Shown: positions 62,689 through 64,000 of the stretch, piece after piece | Position numbering within the stretch: the first letter of the stretch is position 1 | Layout of the letters: each line of letters begins with the position of its first letter | Origin: Oceanomicrobium pacificus | GTDB taxonomy: Bacteria > Pseudomonadota > Alphaproteobacteria > Rhodobacterales > Rhodobacteraceae | Assembly: GCF_009833495.1 (NCBI RefSeq) | Contig: NZ_WUWG01000001.1 | Span: 682,001-746,000 of the forward strand | Reading direction: 5' to 3' | DNA length: 64,000 nt | Program-made: the position numbers and the translations under genes | The notes under the pieces: generated by a model | Databases searched by the model: none | Told to the model about the DNA's origin: nothing | Seen by the model: the letters and a program-made list of their open reading frames with translations, nothing else

Positions 62689-64000
62689 CCGCTGCGCCCG
62701 AACAGTCGCTCGATATCCGCAAGGCCCAGCGTCACATAAGTCGGGCGCCCGTGATTGCACTGGCCCGATTTCGGCGTCGCCTCCATGGCGCGCAGAAGCG
62801 CGTTCATCTCGTCGGCGCTCATCCGGCGGCCCGACCGCACTGATCCGTGGCAGGCAATCCGGCTCAACACCGCGTCGATCCGGTCCGACAGGAGCTGGCT
62901 GCGGCCCGCATCGGCCAGTTCATCCGCCATGTCGCGCAGAAGCGCTCCCGCGTCGACCTTGCCGAGGAGCGCCGGCACCGACTGGACGCAGACCGCGCCG
63001 CCGCCGAACGGCTCGACCTGAAGGCCGAGCGCGGCCAACTCTTCCGCATGATCGAGAATCCGTGTCCGGTCGGCCTCCGGCAGGTCGACGATCTCGGGGA
63101 TGAGCAGCGCCTGCGCGGCGATGCCATGCTCCGCCCGCTGGGCTTTCAGCCGTTCGTAGACGAGCCGCTCATGCGCGGCATGCTGGTCGACAATGACCAT
63201 ACCGTCCGGCGTCTGGGCGATGATGTAATTTTCGTGGATCTGCGCCCGCGCTGCGCCGAGCGGACGGGCCTCCGCATCCGTATCCGGCACCGCTTCGTCC
63301 GCGCCGTCCGGCTCTACGCGCGCGGACCAGAGCGCCGCGCCATCGCCGAAGCCCGGCATGTCCTCGCGCACGGGGCGGAGCGGGGCTGCACGGCGCTCCT
63401 GAGCCGCCAGCGGCATCTGGTAGCGGCGCGGCGCCGTGTCCGGATGGTCGTCCGCTTGCGGCGCGGCGGATGGTTCCTGCCGCATCGCGCCCAGCATCGC
63501 GGTGCCGACCGTGCTCGATGCGCGGTGACCCGCGTCTGCCAGCGCCGCACGCACCCCGTTGATGAGCAGGCTGCGCACCAAAGCGGCATCGCGGAAGCGC
63601 ACTTCCGACTTGGCCGGGTGGACATTCACATCGACCCGCTCGGGATCGACCGTCACGAACAGCGCCGCCGCGGGATGGCGGTCGCGGCTCAGCACGTCGG
63701 AATAGGCGGCCCGCAACGCGCCGAGCAGCAGCCGGTCCTTCACCGGGCGGCCATTGACGAAGAGGAACTGCGACACGGCTGCCCCGCGCGAATAGGTGGG
63801 CAGCGCCGCGAAGCCGGTCAGGCGCACCCCGTCGCGCTCGGCATCGACCCGAACCGCATTGTCGGCAAATTCCGGGCCAAGCACCTGCCGCAGCCGGCCG
63901 TGCAGCGCGGAGAAAAGATCTCCCGTCTCCGGGTCTGCGCGGAACAGCGTGCGGTTGGAGCCCCGATCGCGCAGCGTGAAGCCGACACCCGGCTCCGCCA
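62685..64000 (-). CDS. mutL: DNA mismatch repair protein MutL (5' end outside the window)
   Basis: Partial: about 438 codons including the C-terminus; the N-terminal GHKL ATPase motifs lie beyond position 64000. The frame reads through to the window edge. Visible are the transducer-domain motif FLFVNGRPVKDRLLLGALR, the conserved VNVHPAKSEVRF, and the C-terminal dimerisation/endonuclease domain starting AQIHENYIIAQTPDGMVIVDQHAAHERL, with QHAAHER matching the DQHAxxER nuclease motif. MutL couples mismatch recognition to strand removal. Its stop overlaps the rmuC start. Confidence 0.95.
   Translation of the reverse strand, partial: AEPGVGFTLRDRGSNRTLFRADPETGDLFSALHGRLRQVLGPEFADNAVRVDAERDGVRLTGFAALPTYSRGAAVSQFLFVNGRPVKDRLLLGALRAAYSDVLSRDRHPAAALFVTVDPERVDVNVHPAKSEVRFRDAALVRSLLINGVRAALADAGHRASSTVGTAMLGAMRQEPSAAPQADDHPDTAPRRYQMPLAAQERRAAPLRPVREDMPGFGDGAALWSARVEPDGADEAVPDTDAEARPLGAARAQIHENYIIAQTPDGMVIVDQHAAHERLVYERLKAQRAEHGIAAQALLIPEIVDLPEADRTRILDHAEELAALGLQVEPFGGGAVCVQSVPALLGKVDAGALLRDMADELADAGRSQLLSDRIDAVLSRIACHGSVRSGRRMSADEMNALLRAMEATPKSGQCNHGRPTYVTLGLADIERLFGRSG

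Overview
This window is dense, high-GC alphaproteobacterial chromosome. Gene content and order point to a Rhodobacteraceae (Roseobacter-like) bacterium, probably marine. Supporting evidence is a tight block of ethylmalonyl-CoA pathway genes (ccr, ecm, mch, mcl2) next to sdhCDAB and mdh-sucCDAB-lpd, a bacterial voltage-gated sodium channel with a TLESWSM filter, an intracellular PHB depolymerase, a TIGR02300 zinc-ribbon protein and a LuxR/LuxI pair. The species cannot be named from sequence alone. I see no IS element, prophage, CRISPR array, rRNA or replication origin.

Layout: 0.1-2.3 kb, universal stress protein, then nfuA-tsaB-rimI. 2.4-8.0 kb, a purine-nucleoside-type ABC importer operon ending in a nucleoside phosphorylase. 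8.1-14 kb, two membrane proteins, the sodium channel, an SDR, agmatinase and a RecD-like helicase. 14-17.6 kb, divergent ccr and ecm. 17.8-20 kb, an unknown membrane protein and deoD. 20-26.8 kb, on the minus strand, mcl2-nnrU-DUF1737-mch followed by sdhC-sdhD-sdhA-lipoprotein-sdhB. 28.2-38 kb, on the plus strand, mdh, sucC-sucD-sucA-sucB-small membrane protein-lpd. 38-42.2 kb, a GntR regulator, an SH3 protein, a zinc metalloprotease-like protein, phaZ, a TIGR02300 protein and tRNA-Ala. 42.5-46.7 kb, a secreted amidohydrolase plus outer-membrane protein pair and a cytochrome c cluster. 46.9-55.9 kb, gabD, LysR, DUF1330, MscS, GST, PaiB and a two-subunit molybdenum hydroxylase with a TetR gene. 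55.9-64 kb, mtaB-dapF, tRNA-Lys, a sulfotransferase/methyltransferase pair, luxR-luxI, rmuC and the 3' part of mutL.

How it fits together: PHB depolymerisation, crotonyl-CoA carboxylation/reduction, the later ethylmalonyl-CoA steps and the malate/succinate/2-oxoglutarate arc of the TCA cycle are encoded within about 27 kb, consistent with growth on C2/C4 carbon.

The strongest candidate for something undescribed is a local regulon. The perfect 10-bp palindrome TGTGATCACA occurs twice upstream of sdhC, twice upstream of sucC, and once immediately in front of the GntR/FCD-family regulator gene that directly follows lpd. Degenerate copies lie near sdhC and in front of the divergent SH3 gene. I infer that this GntR protein co-regulates the TCA genes and itself. 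Other candidates are a hairpin that buries the PaiB Shine-Dalgarno, a well-formed TetR operator in front of the molybdenum hydroxylase genes, and TTGCG-core repeats shared by the ccr/ecm and mcl2 promoters.
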